NCBI GenBank assembly: GCA_002358875.1
Contig: DEPS01000038.1
Span: 1 to 6,187 of the forward strand
DNA from: Lachnospiraceae bacterium UBA3386
Lineage (GTDB): Bacteria > Bacillota > Clostridia > Lachnospirales > Lachnospiraceae
Direction of reading: 5' to 3'
Length of the DNA: 6,187 nucleotides
A model generated the notes under the pieces. That model had not been told where the DNA came from and did not search any database. It saw only the letters and a list, made by a program, of their open reading frames with translations. The position numbers and the translations under genes were made by a program. Below, in pieces: positions 5,587 to 6,187 of this stretch (positions are counted from its first letter, which is position 1; each line of letters opens with the position of its first letter).

Positions 5587-5729
5587 GGTTAAACCGATAT
5601 GCGCTTAGATGAAATGAGCGGATGTTAAAAATACGGCATTTTTGCATAAAGAATTCAAAAAATATCTTATCCCTGATAATCTCATTCTTCCCATCCTATT
5701 GTGTTGACAATCAGCACAGGCTAATCCCC
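5587..5729. other. Non-coding gap between terminator and second array
   Basis: No gene is seen. A TTGACAATCAGCACAG motif (5704-5719) resembles TTGACAATAATCGGCACAG at 1524-1542 on the other side of the restriction operon. It has a consensus -35 box but no -10 box at the right distance, so it is not a convincing array promoter. Because a degenerate repeat adjoins this gap, I read it as the trailer side of the array. Confidence 0.5.
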
Positions 5730-5766
5730 GTATCAATTCCCTAAGTCGGGAAAACCTCTTTTCTAC
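5730..5766 (-). repeat. Degenerate terminal CRISPR repeat
   Basis: This 37-nt unit matches the consensus at 31 of 37 positions. The six differences (repeat positions 3, 9, 15, 22, 25 and 30 on the plus strand) include 9 and 22, which pair in the stem: G-C became T-A, so the hairpin is kept. A 36-nt spacer (5767-5802) separates it from the first perfect repeat. Degenerate repeats normally mark the leader-distal end, placing the leader to the right, outside the window. Confidence 0.9.
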
Positions 5767-6187
5767 TGCCGCGAGAGCGTACGTTGGTTCCAATCCAACC
5801 CTGTGTCAATGCCCTATGTCGGGCAAGCCTCATTTCTACGTTTTAGGGGTAGTCTTTGCGTTTGTGGTAATTGTTCGTGTCAATGCCCTATGTCGGGCAA
5901 GCCTCATTTCTACCTGGCAAATGGGTATATCAGGGCGAGTGCATTGGAGTGTCAATGCCCTATGTCGGGCAAGCCTCATTTCTACTATCAGGATTCGGCG
6001 CCCCTAACACACAATATGATGCAGTGTCAATGCCCTATGTCGGGCAAGCCTCATTTCTACTGCAGCCCTAAGCCCTCATAAATATCGCCCCAATAAGTGT
6101 CAATGCCCTATGTCGGGCAAGCCTCATTTCTACGTGCCGCAATCCTAAGATGAATGTCTACGGAGAACTGTGTCAATGCCCTATGTC
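5730..6187 (-). CRISPR. Second CRISPR array, 37-nt repeat, runs off the window
   Basis: After the degenerate repeat at 5730-5766, identical 37-nt repeats lie at 5803-5839, 5877-5913, 5949-5985, 6024-6060 and 6097-6133, and a partial one starts at 6170. Six spacers are complete and all different, 36, 37, 35, 38, 36 and 36 nt long. By eye none matches the rest of the window. Read on the minus strand, the repeat begins GTAGAAATGAGG, folds as GCCC-GACATA-GGGC, and ends in ATTGACAC, close to the ATTGAAAC tag common in type I and III crRNAs; Cas6-like cleavage after the stem would leave exactly this 8-nt 5' tag. The repeat is identical to the one at 1-37, so the same machinery would process both. 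No processing or effector gene is in the window, and the subtype cannot be assigned. Confidence 0.97.

Noticed and set aside
5606..5625. Possible tracrRNA anti-repeat (TGAAATGAGCGG)
   Set aside because: Only about eight bases match the repeat complement; no longer pairing or adjacent tracr-like structure exists, and repeat features point to class 1.
5663..5695. A further decayed repeat one unit left of 5730
   Set aside because: Scattered matches (ATCCCT, TCTCATTC) need a 7-nt deletion and many substitutions to align, so it cannot be told from chance.
5704..5727. TTGACA as a promoter for the second array
   Set aside because: No -10 box lies at 16-18 nt, and the degenerate repeat marks this as the trailer end.
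5803..6081. Open frames encoding repeated MSMPYVGQASF-like peptides
   Set aside because: They are translations of the CRISPR repeat and its spacers, with a period set by the array and no ribosome binding site.

Overview
The window looks like a defence island from a mid-GC Firmicute, probably one of the Clostridia. That assignment is an inference from strong GGAGG-type ribosome binding sites, near-consensus sigma-A promoters, AT-rich intergenic DNA and about 45% GC in the restriction-modification genes. No ribosomal RNA or other taxonomic marker is present.

Layout. Positions 1-37 hold the end of one CRISPR array. Positions 38-611 are non-coding, AT-rich and rich in hairpins, with the probable leader next to the repeat. 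On the minus strand follow a broken cas1 (612-1122) and an intact cas2 (1148-1432), in the unusual transcript order cas2 then cas1. A divergent regulatory gap (1433-1654) leads into a plus-strand operon: a small ribbon-helix-helix protein (1655-1843), the nuclease half of a type IIG restriction enzyme (1843-2925), its target-recognition half in another frame (2852-3928), and a complete N6-adenine DNA methyltransferase (3915-5531). A strong terminator (5555-5586) ends it. A second CRISPR array with the same 37-nt repeat starts at 5730 with a degenerate repeat and runs off the window.

How the parts work together. The arrays appear to be read on the minus strand. In that direction each repeat forms a short hairpin followed by the 8-nt tag ATTGACAC, as expected for Cas6-type processing in class 1 (type I or III) systems. 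No effector gene is present. Cas1 has kept its ribosome binding site, start and about 9 codons, then jumps out of frame into its C-terminal half. The first catalytic glutamate region is lost, so new spacers are unlikely to be acquired unless another Cas1 exists. The restriction-modification operon resembles Eco57I (bifunctional RM enzyme plus separate methyltransferase), but the RM enzyme has lost its central methyltransferase domain and is split by a frame change. The stand-alone methyltransferase seems intact. The ribbon-helix-helix protein is a good candidate autoregulator, because a perfect 21-bp palindrome lies between the -35 and -10 boxes of its promoter.

The main points of interest are these two parallel internal deletions in neighbouring defence genes, the possible RHH-controlled restriction operon, and a terminal degenerate repeat whose mutations preserve its hairpin.
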